Positions 16,520 to 25,436 are shown, counted from the first letter of the stretch. The stretch is DNA of 64,000 nt from an uncultured Psychroserpens sp. (GCF_947492715.1 NZ_CANLNS010000003.1:310001-374000), one strand, 5' to 3'. Translations and numbers: made by a program. Notes: generated by a model not told the origin, from the sequence alone.

Positions 16520-17764
16520 TTATGGATTCTCTAACCACCCAATTATAGTCATTGAAATCATTTGATTTGATTTTTTTATGTCGATCCATTTTTCTTGTAT
16601 AGTACTCCATATCCTAATATCAACAGCCTTGTATTTATTTGAAATATCGTGTACAGCTAAATAATTATTTGAAGAAAACGAACGCTGGTATTGCGGCAAT
16701 TCCCCAATGACTTTATTGTTATAAAAAACGGTTCTTCCGTTCACTTGTTTTTGAAAATCATAACCAAGATCAATATATTGATATTCAGAATACGTCCTAT
16801 CTAAAGTATTAATTTTGAAGTCTCCTTTTTCACATGAATAAATTATATGATTCTGAAAATCTTTATAAAAAAAGGCGTTACGCATTGATACCTTTATTTC
16901 ATCAATTTGGCAGATTGTACGTTGATTCCCGTTTTTAATATTTATGGATTTAATCTTTGCAGTATTCTTGTGAATATAACTGTAAATAAATGTTTCGTTA
17001 TCAATCCATATGATGGGAACATCTAATCTTACATTTGCCATTTCATGTAAGAGTGTTCCAATGCCTGCATTTGCCACAACTTTTTTTAGAGTTCCAGAAC
17101 GTGTTTCTAACATAATCTCTTTAGATTCGAAATTATTAGCGTTTAAATACTCATATTTTTTTGAACTCTTTGTTGCTTGTATTTCTTCTTCTATTTCATT
17201 TAGGGTTGTAAATGCTTCGGTACCTGATTTATGTTTTTTTTGGTTTTTAACAAATAATCTATAATCAACTTTGTTTGAATAATAATATTTTATAACACCA
17301 TTGGTGTTTAAAAACGGGTCTTGGTATTCTTTGTATGTGTTTTTTTCGACATTGTATAAACCCAATTCTTTGTCGGATTTATCTAACTTAAATATGATAG
17401 AATCTCCTTTTATAAAATATAAAGGTGGATTGCTAGTACTTAATTCACTTTTTGATTTTATATTAATAATGTTCTTATTATTAATTAGCAAATACTTATT
17501 ATCCAAAACATTGTTTTTTATTCTCTCAGATGTATGTATTGTATCTACTGAATGTAATATTCCATTTTTAAAATTATAGGATATAAGTAAATTGATTCGT
17601 TTCTGACGATCAAAATGATTTACTAAAAGAGAGTTTTTAGTATTTGCATTTATCTGATTCAGTGAAAAACCAACTTCGTTTCTGTTTTTATTCTCGATTT
17701 TTCCTTCATTATTACAAAAAGAACAAGTAAGAAAAATAAGCATTATAGAAATCAATTGTTTCAT
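16520..17764 (-). CDS. Hypothetical lipoprotein, possible beta-propeller (414 aa)
   Basis: An N-terminal lipoprotein-type signal (IFLTCSFC) is followed by NNEGK. The mature 395 residues are rich in strands separated by polar turns, with stretches such as VPIIWIDNETFIYSYIHKNT and NGNQRTICQIDEIKVSM. These recall WD40/TolB-like propeller blades in which a value is computed and displayed. No catalytic motif is evident and no family can be named. The gene stands between two copies of the intergenic repeat, like a cassette. Confidence 0.7.
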   Translation of the reverse strand: MKQLISIMLIFLTCSFCNNEGKIENKNRNEVGFSLNQINANTKNSLLVNHFDRQKRINLLISYNFKNGILHSVDTIHTSERIKNNVLDNKYLLINNKNIINIKSKSELSTSNPPLYFIKGDSIIFKLDKSDKELGLYNVEKNTYKEYQDPFLNTNGVIKYYYSNKVDYRLFVKNQKKHKSGTEAFTTLNEIEEEIQATKSSKKYEYLNANNFESKEIMLETRSGTLKKVVANAGIGTLLHEMANVRLDVPIIWIDNETFIYSYIHKNTAKIKSINIKNGNQRTICQIDEIKVSMRNAFFYKDFQNHIIYSCEKGDFKINTLDRTYSEYQYIDLGYDFQKQVNGRTVFYNNKVIGELPQYQRSFSSNNYLAVHDISNKYKAVDIRIWSTIQEKWIDIKKSNQMISMTIIGWLENP

Positions 17765-17830
17765 TTAATAATTTATATAAATATTTTTAATGTTTGAGTT
17801 TTAACAATGTATTCCATCGGTCTTGTTTAT

Positions 17831-17944
17831 GTTTAGTTGCGCGTTTAAGTAAGTAATTTAGTAAACAAAAATGTGCCAGAGAAAGTTTTGAAGGAATTTT
17901 AAAAATAAGCAATGACCAAAGCCATTAATTATACACGATGTTAC
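17831..17944 (+). repeat. Intergenic repeat copy ending TTAATTATACACGATGTTAC
   Basis: The copy begins near GTTTAGTTGCGCGTTTAAGT and ends at the stop codon of the TlpA-like gene. Its inner end ATGTTAC (17938-17944) recurs inverted as GTAACAT at 19010-19016 on the other side of that gene. Confidence 0.65.
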
Positions 17945-18987
17945 TTGCTGACTTTTTTTAGTTCATTTTCAATTTGTTCAAGTGATAAGTTTACCCCAAT
18001 CACAATTCCATTTTCGTCTATCAAATAATTGAATGGAATTGCTTCTATTCCGAGTTCATTGTTTACTTGTTTGTCAATGTCAATTAAATTAGTCCAAGTC
18101 AGATTATCTTTTTCGATAGCTTTAATCCAGCTTTTTCTATTATCGTCAATAGATACGCTCACGATATCAAAATTTACATTTTCAAATTTCTTTTTGAGTT
18201 TTACCAGTTCTGGATGTTTTATTCTACAAGGTCCACACCAAGAAGCCCAAAAGTCAACCAATGTTATTTTGCCTAAAAATGTTGTTATATCAATATCTTT
18301 GTCTTTATTATTTGGTAAAATAAATTTCAAGAACGGTTTATTTATTCCATATTTTTCAAGGTTTGCGATTCCCATTTTAAACATTTCCAAATCGTCCTTA
18401 CTTTGTTGAGTTGTATCGATTTTTGAGTACAGTTCAATAAGTTCCCTTTTTGTTAAAACAGGTTCTATTAATGCATTTTCTCCTAAGATTGTTCCACTAA
18501 TCGGATGATTTTTATTTAATTCAATGAACGATGTGAGTTTTTCAAATAATAGAGCTCTGAAATTTTCTTTATTCTGATTAGCTTGATAAAACTCTTTATA
18601 TTCTTCTTGAATTTTAGCAGAATAAGAACCTTCAATATTGTTTATTTTGAGTATGTTGTATTTTTTTTCATTTCGAATTAACTCTTCATAATTGGCTTGT
18701 ATTGTAATCTTACTATTCTCGATATATAATGGAACAATATTCGCATACGGTTTTAAGTTTAATGAGCCTTGAATTGGTTTGTCAACTTTACCCTTAAATT
18801 CAAAACTGTTATTTAAGACTTCTGTACTGTCTTTTGCATTTCGATAATTCAAATATATATAGTCTGAATAATCACCATTTATTGTTCCTTTAAGGCTAAA
18901 TGATTCTTTTTTTGTTCTTTCTTTTTTGGGGTTTTCTTTGCAATTAATAAGAAGGCAGATAATTAGAATTGCGAAAATATTTTTCAT
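17941..18987 (-). CDS. TlpA-like thioredoxin-fold lipoprotein (348 aa)
   Basis: Periplasmic thiol-disulfide oxidoreductase of the Bacteroidota type. The lipobox is LINC (Cys16). A DUF4369-like N-terminal beta domain (residues about 28-110, SLKGTINGDYSDYIYLNYRN) and a helical region lead to an AhpC/TSA-thioredoxin domain from about 220 with the active site WASWCGPC (Cys251 and Cys254) and the cis-proline region IEAIPFNYLID. It probably reduces disulfides in exported proteins or cytochromes. It is flanked on both sides by the regional repeat, so it may have been acquired as a unit. Confidence 0.92.
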   Translation of the reverse strand: MKNIFAILIICLLINCKENPKKERTKKESFSLKGTINGDYSDYIYLNYRNAKDSTEVLNNSFEFKGKVDKPIQGSLNLKPYANIVPLYIENSKITIQANYEELIRNEKKYNILKINNIEGSYSAKIQEEYKEFYQANQNKENFRALLFEKLTSFIELNKNHPISGTILGENALIEPVLTKRELIELYSKIDTTQQSKDDLEMFKMGIANLEKYGINKPFLKFILPNNKDKDIDITTFLGKITLVDFWASWCGPCRIKHPELVKLKKKFENVNFDIVSVSIDDNRKSWIKAIEKDNLTWTNLIDIDKQVNNELGIEAIPFNYLIDENGIVIGVNLSLEQIENELKKVSK

Positions 18988-19026
18988 AAGTTGGTTTTTC
19001 AGCTTGTAGGTAACATGTTTGTGAAT

Positions 19027-19141
19027 GGTTAGTTACGTAGACAAGAACTAAGTTAATAAAAGAAAACGAACCATCGGAAAATTGGAAGGATTTTCCGAGT
19101 ACACACAAACCAAGCGATTAATTATACACGTTGTTGGCAAC
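19027..19141 (+). repeat. Best copy of the intergenic repeat (about 115 bp)
   Basis: Runs from GGTTAGTTACGTAG through AGAACTAAGTTAATAAAAG, an internal inverted pair GGAAAATTGGAAGGATTTTCC, GAGTACACACAAACC and TTAATTATACACG to TTGTTGGCAAC. The last 11 bases (19131-19141) recur inverted at 20026-20036 beyond the gene at 19149-20015. It contains no coding sequence. Confidence 0.75.
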
Positions 19142-19148
19142 TGTTTTT

Positions 19149-20015
19149 TTAATCACCTTTACCAGCTGGTACTATTACAAAAGCCCATTCAACTTCGTCA
19201 GGAACTTTGTATTCATCTAAAAATTTTCCTCCAAGTCCGTTAACTTGAGATTTTTTGTCTGCTACCTCAAGCCCATAAGTCTCTCCAAACATGAATTTTA
19301 CTCCATTGTCTAACTCAAGCGTGTCTGTGTCTTTTAAGTTAAAAATTTTGAACTCACTCGGTCTTATTTTTAGGTTTTCAATAATTCCAATTTCATCAGA
19401 TGTTTCATTGTAAATAAACACTTTATATGTTTTTCCGTTTTTGTTGTAGTTAGCAGGAATTATGGAAATTTCATTTCCTTCTTCGATGAAAACATTTCCA
19501 TTAGAATCAGTCCATTTTTTTTCATTTTGAGAATTAGTTGATTGTTCAGTATTTGGAACATTTTCATTAACATTTACTTCTGTTTTATCGTTGTTATTGA
19601 GACCATTAATAAAATCATATGCACTATATCCTCCACCAAAAATAGCTAGAGCAAAAAACCACCAAAATGTATGATATTTCCATTTTGAAATGTTAAAATC
19701 AAATTTTTCCTTTTGTTCTTTTCGTTTCTCTTTCTTTTCAATTTTTTCAAATCCACCTTTTTCCAAAAAAGGTTCTATAATACCTATTCTTGTTACAAGT
19801 ATGTTTCCCGCAGAAGAGTGATGGAAATTTGCTAATTCAAAACCTGATTTCTCAATTTCAATTATAAGTGATTTGACATAACTTTTTGATTTTTCCGGAA
19901 ATAATTCTGAGTGAAATCCATACAAAGTTGTAAGGTTATTTTCCTTTCTTATAATAGATTTTAGAATTAAATCCTTTGCTTGTCCATCTGTCATGTCTTT
20001 AGATTTATCTTTCAT
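19149..20015 (-). CDS. Hypothetical single-pass membrane protein (288 aa)
   Basis: A cytoplasmic N-terminal part (residues 1-95; FHSELFPEKSKSYVKSLIIE, GNILVTRIGIIEPFLEKGGF) has the feel of a small winged-helix-like domain. A strongly basic linker and one membrane helix (about 115-133, FWWFFALAIFGGGYSAYDFI) follow. The outer part of about 150 residues starts with a low-complexity Asn/Glu linker and ends in beta-rich sequence. I recognise no family. Exact inverted 11-base sequences lie on both sides of the gene, supporting acquisition as a cassette. Confidence 0.65.
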   Translation of the reverse strand: MKDKSKDMTDGQAKDLILKSIIRKENNLTTLYGFHSELFPEKSKSYVKSLIIEIEKSGFELANFHHSSAGNILVTRIGIIEPFLEKGGFEKIEKKEKRKEQKEKFDFNISKWKYHTFWWFFALAIFGGGYSAYDFINGLNNNDKTEVNVNENVPNTEQSTNSQNEKKWTDSNGNVFIEEGNEISIIPANYNKNGKTYKVFIYNETSDEIGIIENLKIRPSEFKIFNLKDTDTLELDNGVKFMFGETYGLEVADKKSQVNGLGGKFLDEYKVPDEVEWAFVIVPAGKGD

Positions 20016-20025
20016 TTTTCAAATG

Positions 20026-20036
20026 GTTGCCAACAA
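20026..20036 (-). repeat. Inverted partner GTTGCCAACAA of the repeat end at 19131-19141
   Basis: An exact reverse complement of TTGTTGGCAAC, placed 10 bases upstream of the start codon of the intervening gene. The pair could close a large stem or mark cassette ends. Confidence 0.55.
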
Positions 20037-20266
20037 TTGGATATAGTTATTGATTATATCCACATTATGTGTTTAAATACAAATTTATCTTCCTTGAAGC
20101 TTTAAGATGAAAAAACTAATAATATAAAAGGTTATCGTTTTAATATATCATTGTATATTATCTGAGTAATACAAGCTTAGATTAATTCATCTTACAAAAA
20201 TAATATACATTGTAAAACATGAATAAAACACAAGCTACTTACACCTTTTTTTACACCTTTAAAATA

Positions 20267-20298
20267 AAACGCTCTAAAATCAACACTTTAGAGCGTTT
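20267..20298 (-). terminator. tmRNA terminator hairpin
   Basis: AAACGCTCTAAA (20267-20278) and TTTAGAGCGTTT (20287-20298) form a 12-bp stem with an 8-base loop, and on the minus strand this is followed by TATTTTAAAG. It begins 5 bases after the tmRNA 3' end. Confidence 0.85.
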
Positions 20299-20302
20299 AT
20301 AG

Positions 20303-20694
20303 TGGAGTCGGAGAGAATCGAACTCTCGTCCAAACAAGCTATTAAAGAGCTTTCTACACGCTTATTCTATTATTAGATTTTCGACTGTAAGCTGGCAAAA
20401 GACAACCTACTTACAACTTAGCTTTTTAATCTCGAAAATGCATCAAAGCGCTACATCATCTTAGTTAATATTTACGATGCCTCTAAATAGAACGCCATTA
20501 ACCAAGGCTTTCTGGAGACATTTAGCTTTCCTACCTAGTAGGACGAGGCTTAATCTTACTATAATTCAGATTATGCAGCTAAAGCGTAGTTATTCTCGCC
20601 GTTTAAAATTTGGTCTAGCCTTTAACGTGTTTCAATGCCATTACACGACGTGCTTACCGTTTAATGAGTCTCGCTGTCAAAACCAGTCGACCCC
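20303..20694 (-). ncRNA. ssrA: Transfer-messenger RNA (tmRNA)
   Basis: Rescues stalled ribosomes. The 5' end GGGGUCG pairs with CGACUCC at the 3' end (acceptor stem). The 5' part continues ACUGGUUUUGACAG, the 3' part has the T-arm GAGAGUUCGAUUCUC, and the discriminator is A, with CCA not encoded. The tag frame on the minus strand at 20600-20571 reads GENNYALAA and stop, the tag expected in Flavobacteriia. The total length of 392 bases is normal. Protein frames over this stretch are spurious. Confidence 0.97.
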
Positions 20695-20709
20695 ATTGTA
20701 GTAATATTT

Positions 20710-20795
20710 ATGTTGGCGTTCCCTTTCAGGTCAGGCTCTCACTACTCGCTCTCTACGAGGAGCTCAAACAAACCGTTCCATCCTTAACGCAGCAT
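20710..20795 (-). ncRNA. Candidate structured small RNA just upstream of tmRNA (86 nt)
   Basis: On the minus strand the ends ATGCTGCGTT and AACGCCAACAT pair (one mismatch, one bulge). They enclose a second stem (GAGCTC with GAGAGC) and an apical hairpin CTCG-TAGAGAG-CGAG, separated by large internal loops. A TAACTTTG promoter box (20804-20797) sits just before the 5' end, so transcription would start about where the outer stem begins, 15 bases before tmRNA. The shape, a long hairpin with a central bubble, recalls 6S-type RNA. There is no GGAA apex as in 4.5S RNA. The identity is not established. Confidence 0.45.
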
Positions 20796-20796
20796 G

Positions 20797-20804
20797 CAAA
20801 GTTA
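20797..20804 (-). promoter_or_regulatory. TAACTTTG -7 box upstream of the candidate small RNA and tmRNA
   Basis: Matches the Bacteroidota TAnnTTTG element, correctly spaced (about 7 bases) from the putative 5' end of the structured RNA. A good TTTG -33 element is not evident. Confidence 0.5.
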
Positions 20805-20911
20805 TCAAAAAGTTTGTATAACCCTACATTTACTGTTATTTTCGTGCAAATTTTGTACCAATCCCAATTCTGGCAAACTTGTCAGTTTTGATGTCATAAT
20901 TCCTTTACACT

Positions 20912-22117
20912 ATGAAATTCGCTATTATTAAAGAACGTAAAAATCCACCAGATCGACGTGTTGTATTTTCACCAGAAAAACTAGCCGAAGCCAGAGCACA
21001 ATTCCCGCAAGCAGAATTTGTCGTAGAATCATCAGATATTCGCGTATTTTCAGATGATGCCTATCGCGCTCAAGGATTTACTGTTACCGATGATGTGTCT
21101 GATTGTGATGTCATGATTGGTGTAAAAGAAGTGCCATTAGATGCACTTATTCCTAGTAAAAAATATTTCTACTTCTCCCATACTATAAAAAAACAACCTT
21201 ACAATAGAAAGCTCTTAGTAGACATGCTTAACAAGCATATCGAAATGTATGACCACGAAACCATTGTTAAGCAAAGTGGCGCAAGACTTATAGGTTTTGG
21301 ACGTTATGCAGGTTTGGTAGGTGCTTATAACGGATTTAGAGCTTTAGGATTACGTGATGGATTGTTCGAACTACCTAAGGTGGAGCATTTAGCCGACTTA
21401 GACGAAGTAAAGACCGAACTCGATAAGATCACATTGCCAAATATAAAAATAGTCTTAACAGGAACGGGTAAAGTAGCCCTAGGAGCCAAAGAGATTTTAG
21501 ATCACCTTCAAATAAAGCAAGTGAGTGATGCACTCTATCTAACCTCACAATTTACAGAACCTGTTTATGTCATGGCAGATGTTATGGAATATGCCAAACG
21601 TAAAGATGGGAAAGTAGGAGATAAGTATGCCTTCTATAAAGATCCAAGCGGTTACGAAAGCAACTTTATGCCTTACGCAAAAGAGTCAGACGTTTTTATT
21701 GCAGGTCATTTTTATGGTGATGGCGCTCCTTTCATTTTTACACGAGAAGATGCCAAGCATCCAGATTTTAGAATTAATCTTGTAGCCGATATTTCATGTG
21801 ATATTGATGGTCCAGTAGCAAGTACCATTAGACCGTCTACTATAGCAGATCCATTTTATGGTTATGACCCGATGTCAGAAAGTGAGGTCGCATTTGATGC
21901 TAAAGGCGCTATTACTATGATGGCTGTAGATAATTTGCCTTGCGAGTTGCCTAAAGATGCTAGTGAAGGTTTTGGAGAGATGTTTTTAGAACATGTCATT
22001 CCTGCATTTTTTAATGATGACCAACGTGGTATCTTGAAACGTGCTAAAATCACAACTCCAGATGGCCAACTTACAGAGCGCTTTAAGTACTTACAAGATT
22101 ATGTAGATGGTAATTAA
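20912..22117 (+). CDS. NAD(P)-dependent oxidoreductase, alanine dehydrogenase / saccharopine dehydrogenase-like (401 aa)
   Basis: The N-terminal AlaDH/PNT domain (residues 1-140; FAIIKERKNPPDRRVVFSPE, CDVMIGVKEV, YFYFSHTIKKQ) is followed by a Rossmann domain (about 175-330) with the nucleotide motif VLTGTGKVALGAKEIL and a conserved LVADISCDIDGPVAST segment. Related Bacteroidota proteins are annotated as lysine-forming saccharopine dehydrogenase-like or simply as NAD(P)-dependent oxidoreductases, and the true substrate is not known. The protein is cytoplasmic. It has its own promoter region, divergent from the tmRNA, and the ORF ends 6 bases before the end of the convergent MSEP-CTERM gene. 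Confidence 0.9.
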   Translation: MKFAIIKERKNPPDRRVVFSPEKLAEARAQFPQAEFVVESSDIRVFSDDAYRAQGFTVTDDVSDCDVMIGVKEVPLDALIPSKKYFYFSHTIKKQPYNRKLLVDMLNKHIEMYDHETIVKQSGARLIGFGRYAGLVGAYNGFRALGLRDGLFELPKVEHLADLDEVKTELDKITLPNIKIVLTGTGKVALGAKEILDHLQIKQVSDALYLTSQFTEPVYVMADVMEYAKRKDGKVGDKYAFYKDPSGYESNFMPYAKESDVFIAGHFYGDGAPFIFTREDAKHPDFRINLVADISCDIDGPVASTIRPSTIADPFYGYDPMSESEVAFDAKGAITMMAVDNLPCELPKDASEGFGEMFLEHVIPAFFNDDQRGILKRAKITTPDGQLTERFKYLQDYVDGN

Positions 22118-22123
22118 TAACTA

Positions 22124-24934
22124 TTAAAACCACCTGAACTTTTTCTGCTTTAGCACTAAAAATAGGCCCACTAGAATAAGTAATACATAAAATTCTGGCT
22201 CAGACATACGTTGCGTATCTTCATTTAAGTCTAATGATTTTTTACCTGAAAGTACAGCCTCTTGTTTTTTCTTTAAAATAGCCTTTTGTGCTTCATTTTC
22301 AACTACAATATAAGAGGTGTGTGGTGTCATTATTTGCGACATAAAACTATATTTTACAAGGCTGTGCCAATCGCGTTCGGCATGTTCAGGATGTAAAACA
22401 TTTGATCTAAATTGTCCTTCCATGACTAACCCAGATGTCCATTTGTTTGGCTCTATTTCAGCTTCATCCAATTGAAAATTAGACGTTTTTAAAACAACAT
22501 CTGGTTTGGTGTTATTGGGTAAATACGCTAAAGTCTTGTTTGCGTTTGGCCAGGCCAATACAGAATCGTTAAGTCGTACTGTAGTGTCATCATCAATCCA
22601 TTGTTTCGGATTTTTAGTCAAATCGTGAGATGCGAGATAACTCATTGTATTAAGATGATAAAAGAGGTTGTTTTCAGGAAATGCAAATTTAAAATCCTTA
22701 AAGTCTTTAGAAATAATCGAGCTGTTCATTGTATCAGTAATAGCAATAATTATTGGATACGTATTAGATATCTGTTGCTGCGTGTTATAAAAAACAGTTT
22801 TAATAGCTCTTTCGAGATAAAAACCGCCTTCAAATTGTTGGTTTTTTAATGCTGTTTTCCAGTCGTCATCTAAATCTATCGTATTGGTATAAGTATTGGC
22901 GAAACTTATTTTATGCGGAGTCTTTAACGCATCGTTCTTTAAAAACAAGTCTAATGTAGATATATAATTGTCTATAAGGTTTTGTTTTTCTGCGGAAATA
23001 TCAACTATAAAATGGTAATATGGTTGTCGTTTTACTGTAGTTAATCCCTCTTTTGTTTTTGAAGATATGTAAGCCACATCATTTTGTTCAACAGATGTTA
23101 CGCTTTTTTGAGTTAGTGAATCACCTAATTGAACTTTATGGCTGTCAATAGCAATAACCATAGGTTCTTTATGAATAAACTCAATTCCTGTTTTCCTAAC
23201 CTCACTTTCACTAAACGGAAACACTCTAAATGAAACCTTGTTACCTGTGAGATAATGTAATAGTCCTGGATCTCGATTTTCACCTCGTATTTGTGAAAAC
23301 ACCCACATAGCCGATTTCTTTTCGGCCAAAATGCCCATTTCCTTTCTATCTCCAACATAGAGATAATAATTGTTAATCCATGCACCATTTGGCAAATCTA
23401 TGGTTGTTGCATATTCTGAAAATAAACGCTCGGTATTGGCGTTCGTGATTTCTAAATCAATCCAGCTCGTCCATGTATTATCAACAGTATTATAGGTGCT
23501 TGATGATGAAACATTGGTGATGCTTACATCAGTATTTCTTATGTTTTCTGGCATAATACCAAAAGATTCTTTGTTAAAAAAGACACGCTCTATGGTATTT
23601 ATTTTGCCATCAGATAACGTTAAATTATCAAGAACAATCCAATTAAAAAATTTAGACAAATATGGTTTCTGACTCGAAGAAAAGAAATCATCATTTCGAT
23701 CTTTATTATGACGAACCACATTTAATGTGTTTTGCAGCGATTGTTTGTCAATAGCATAACGCTCAGAATAATTTGGACTATAGAGATAATCTAACGCCTC
23801 ATGTAAAACCACTCTGTCTTTGGTGTATGATGCTGTAATGCATGCTGGAATGACTAAGAAACCTAAAAGGGCGAAAGTTATGAGAAGAGCTTTCGAGAAG
23901 TGTGCTTTTAGAAAGTTGTAATCTGAGGTTAATTCTTGGATGTGAATAACAAAAAGTACCAATGGCGTTAGCATTAAAAACCCTACACCAATGGCAATAA
24001 TAGCAAATACCGAAAGTGGTAAATAGGGTAAGAATACAATAAAAAAGTACAGCGTATAGGCAAATGTAATGCTACGCGCAATAAATAAAAAAAGCCTTTG
24101 AGTTGTATTTGAGCCGCTAGGTAAGCAAATTAAAATACCATTTACAAGTGCCAAAACATAAAACCAGTAATGACTGAAATCTCCAAAAATACCAGTATGT
24201 GTACCGCTAAAATGGTCAATTAGAAATCCACTGTTAACGGCAAGTCCCAATAAAGGGAAAAGAATGGCTATGGGTATTTTCCATAAGAACTGATATTTTT
24301 TCCAAGCCTTTCCTTTTTTTGTGGCTAGAATATAGATGCCTCGAATTAAGAAGAATAAGAATAAAATAACAGCTACAATAGATAAAACGACCATCACGTG
24401 TGATCCAAACCCCGAAGTTGTAAAATTCCATAGTGGTAAAATAATTTGGAAGAAAAGATAGCAAATTATGGGAATGGCTACTGCAGCCAAAATATTCTGC
24501 CAAGCTTTATAATCTTTATCTTTTGATGTTAATTTAATGACAATAATAAACAAGGAATGTGCAAACGTAGGCATTAAAAAAGTACCAACATACAATAGTA
24601 TGTCTCCAGACAACATCCATCGTGGGATACTCCAAGGCAATATGTCTTGGGTATATAAACTATAGATGTATATATAAGCGATATAAACAACCAAACTTAT
24701 ATAAGCATAATACATGGAGATATTTTGCTTCCTAACAATACATGTAATTGTATATCCTAAATGTAAAAGGGTTAAGATAATTAAGGTTAGGCCAAACCCT
24801 TTCCACAACGATAGATTTTCTTCAGACAATAAGGTTTTAATAATGCTAAAATCGCTATATACAATTAGTATTAGAAGCACTACTGGAAGTGTGTTTATAG
24901 CTAATAGCCATTTTGGGTTAAGCAAATTTCGCAT
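22124..24934 (-). CDS. MSEP-CTERM sorting-domain membrane protein, exosortase K target (936 aa)
   Basis: About ten membrane helices fill residues 1-360. A large exported domain (about 380-900) follows, with a VIT/TonB-like region (WTSWIDLEITNANTERLFSE, LPNGAWINNYYLYVGDR, EKKSAMWVFSQI, VSFRVFPF). The C-terminus has the signature MSEP (910-913), then a hydrophobic helix and a basic tail (KQKKFRWF), the tripartite signal recognised by exosortase K. The gene overlaps the exosortase gene by 17 bases and is last in the long operon. Its cellular role is unknown. The pairing with exosortase K follows the known family association. Confidence 0.93.
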   Translation of the reverse strand: MRNLLNPKWLLAINTLPVVLLILIVYSDFSIIKTLLSEENLSLWKGFGLTLIILTLLHLGYTITCIVRKQNISMYYAYISLVVYIAYIYIYSLYTQDILPWSIPRWMLSGDILLYVGTFLMPTFAHSLFIIVIKLTSKDKDYKAWQNILAAVAIPIICYLFFQIILPLWNFTTSGFGSHVMVVLSIVAVILFLFFLIRGIYILATKKGKAWKKYQFLWKIPIAILFPLLGLAVNSGFLIDHFSGTHTGIFGDFSHYWFYVLALVNGILICLPSGSNTTQRLFLFIARSITFAYTLYFFIVFLPYLPLSVFAIIAIGVGFLMLTPLVLFVIHIQELTSDYNFLKAHFSKALLITFALLGFLVIPACITASYTKDRVVLHEALDYLYSPNYSERYAIDKQSLQNTLNVVRHNKDRNDDFFSSSQKPYLSKFFNWIVLDNLTLSDGKINTIERVFFNKESFGIMPENIRNTDVSITNVSSSSTYNTVDNTWTSWIDLEITNANTERLFSEYATTIDLPNGAWINNYYLYVGDRKEMGILAEKKSAMWVFSQIRGENRDPGLLHYLTGNKVSFRVFPFSESEVRKTGIEFIHKEPMVIAIDSHKVQLGDSLTQKSVTSVEQNDVAYISSKTKEGLTTVKRQPYYHFIVDISAEKQNLIDNYISTLDLFLKNDALKTPHKISFANTYTNTIDLDDDWKTALKNQQFEGGFYLERAIKTVFYNTQQQISNTYPIIIAITDTMNSSIISKDFKDFKFAFPENNLFYHLNTMSYLASHDLTKNPKQWIDDDTTVRLNDSVLAWPNANKTLAYLPNNTKPDVVLKTSNFQLDEAEIEPNKWTSGLVMEGQFRSNVLHPEHAERDWHSLVKYSFMSQIMTPHTSYIVVENEAQKAILKKKQEAVLSGKKSLDLNEDTQRMSEPEFYVLLILVGLFLVLKQKKFRWF

Positions 24935-25436
24935 GACGTATATTGGATTTAGAAATAAAATGATTGGTTAGTAAATAGAACAGAATTAAAAACGTGAGGT
25001 ATACAAAAACACCTTGGGCCTGATGCATCCATGTATAGTCAAAACTTGTGTTTTTTTCAATGAAAATTGATATAAGTATTCTAGATATATTTGCAAATAA
25101 GGTTAAGAGATAAGTAACTGCAAAAGCGATAGGAAAGACAATTATGTTTTCAAAAAGAGTGCGTGTATGTTTTAATAATGAAAACATGAAAAGCATAAAG
25201 CTAATAAGCCAGAAATTCACTCCAGAGCAGGATTTGTCTATAATGATGTTTAAATTTTCAAAATAAAATCCAATAGCGCTTGTGTAAGTGGCATTCTGAT
25301 TTGCAATGGTTTCGACGACACCATTAATAGGTTTTAGCATAAATAAAACCATATCATTATCTGCATGAGCATACATGAATTTTAGAATCACCACTAAAAC
25401 AAAAGCAATAAGGTAATACATACTATTTTTTATCAT
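24918..25436 (-). CDS. xrtK: Exosortase K (172 aa)
   Basis: Integral membrane transpeptidase-like enzyme of the exosortase/archaeosortase family that cleaves and anchors proteins carrying a matching C-terminal signal. About five to six helices are predicted. The family's catalytic residues are all visible: Cys70 in KSCSGVNFW, Arg119 in ANISRI and His138 in MHQAQGVFVYL. The small size fits XrtK. The substrate is evidently the adjacent downstream MSEP-CTERM protein. It overlaps the genes on both sides (14 bases with DUF1361, 17 with the substrate), implying translational coupling. Confidence 0.93.
   Translation of the reverse strand: MIKNSMYYLIAFVLVVILKFMYAHADNDMVLFMLKPINGVVETIANQNATYTSAIGFYFENLNIIIDKSCSGVNFWLISFMLFMFSLLKHTRTLFENIIVFPIAFAVTYLLTLFANISRILISIFIEKNTSFDYTWMHQAQGVFVYLTFLILFYLLTNHFISKSNIRHAKFA

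Noticed and set aside
2340..20694. Prophage or integrative conjugative element
   Set aside because: No integrase, capsid, portal, relaxase or conjugation genes were found; only the boundary signals at ssrA support an island.
20710..20795. Signal-recognition-particle 4.5S RNA
   Set aside because: The apex has CTCG-loop-CGAG rather than the conserved GGAA tetraloop with symmetric loop, so the SRP assignment was dropped.
20477..20891. Two overlapping plus-strand reading frames of about 75 residues
   Set aside because: They fall on the complement of tmRNA and of the candidate small RNA. Composition is unusual for this genome and the RNA explanation is decisive.
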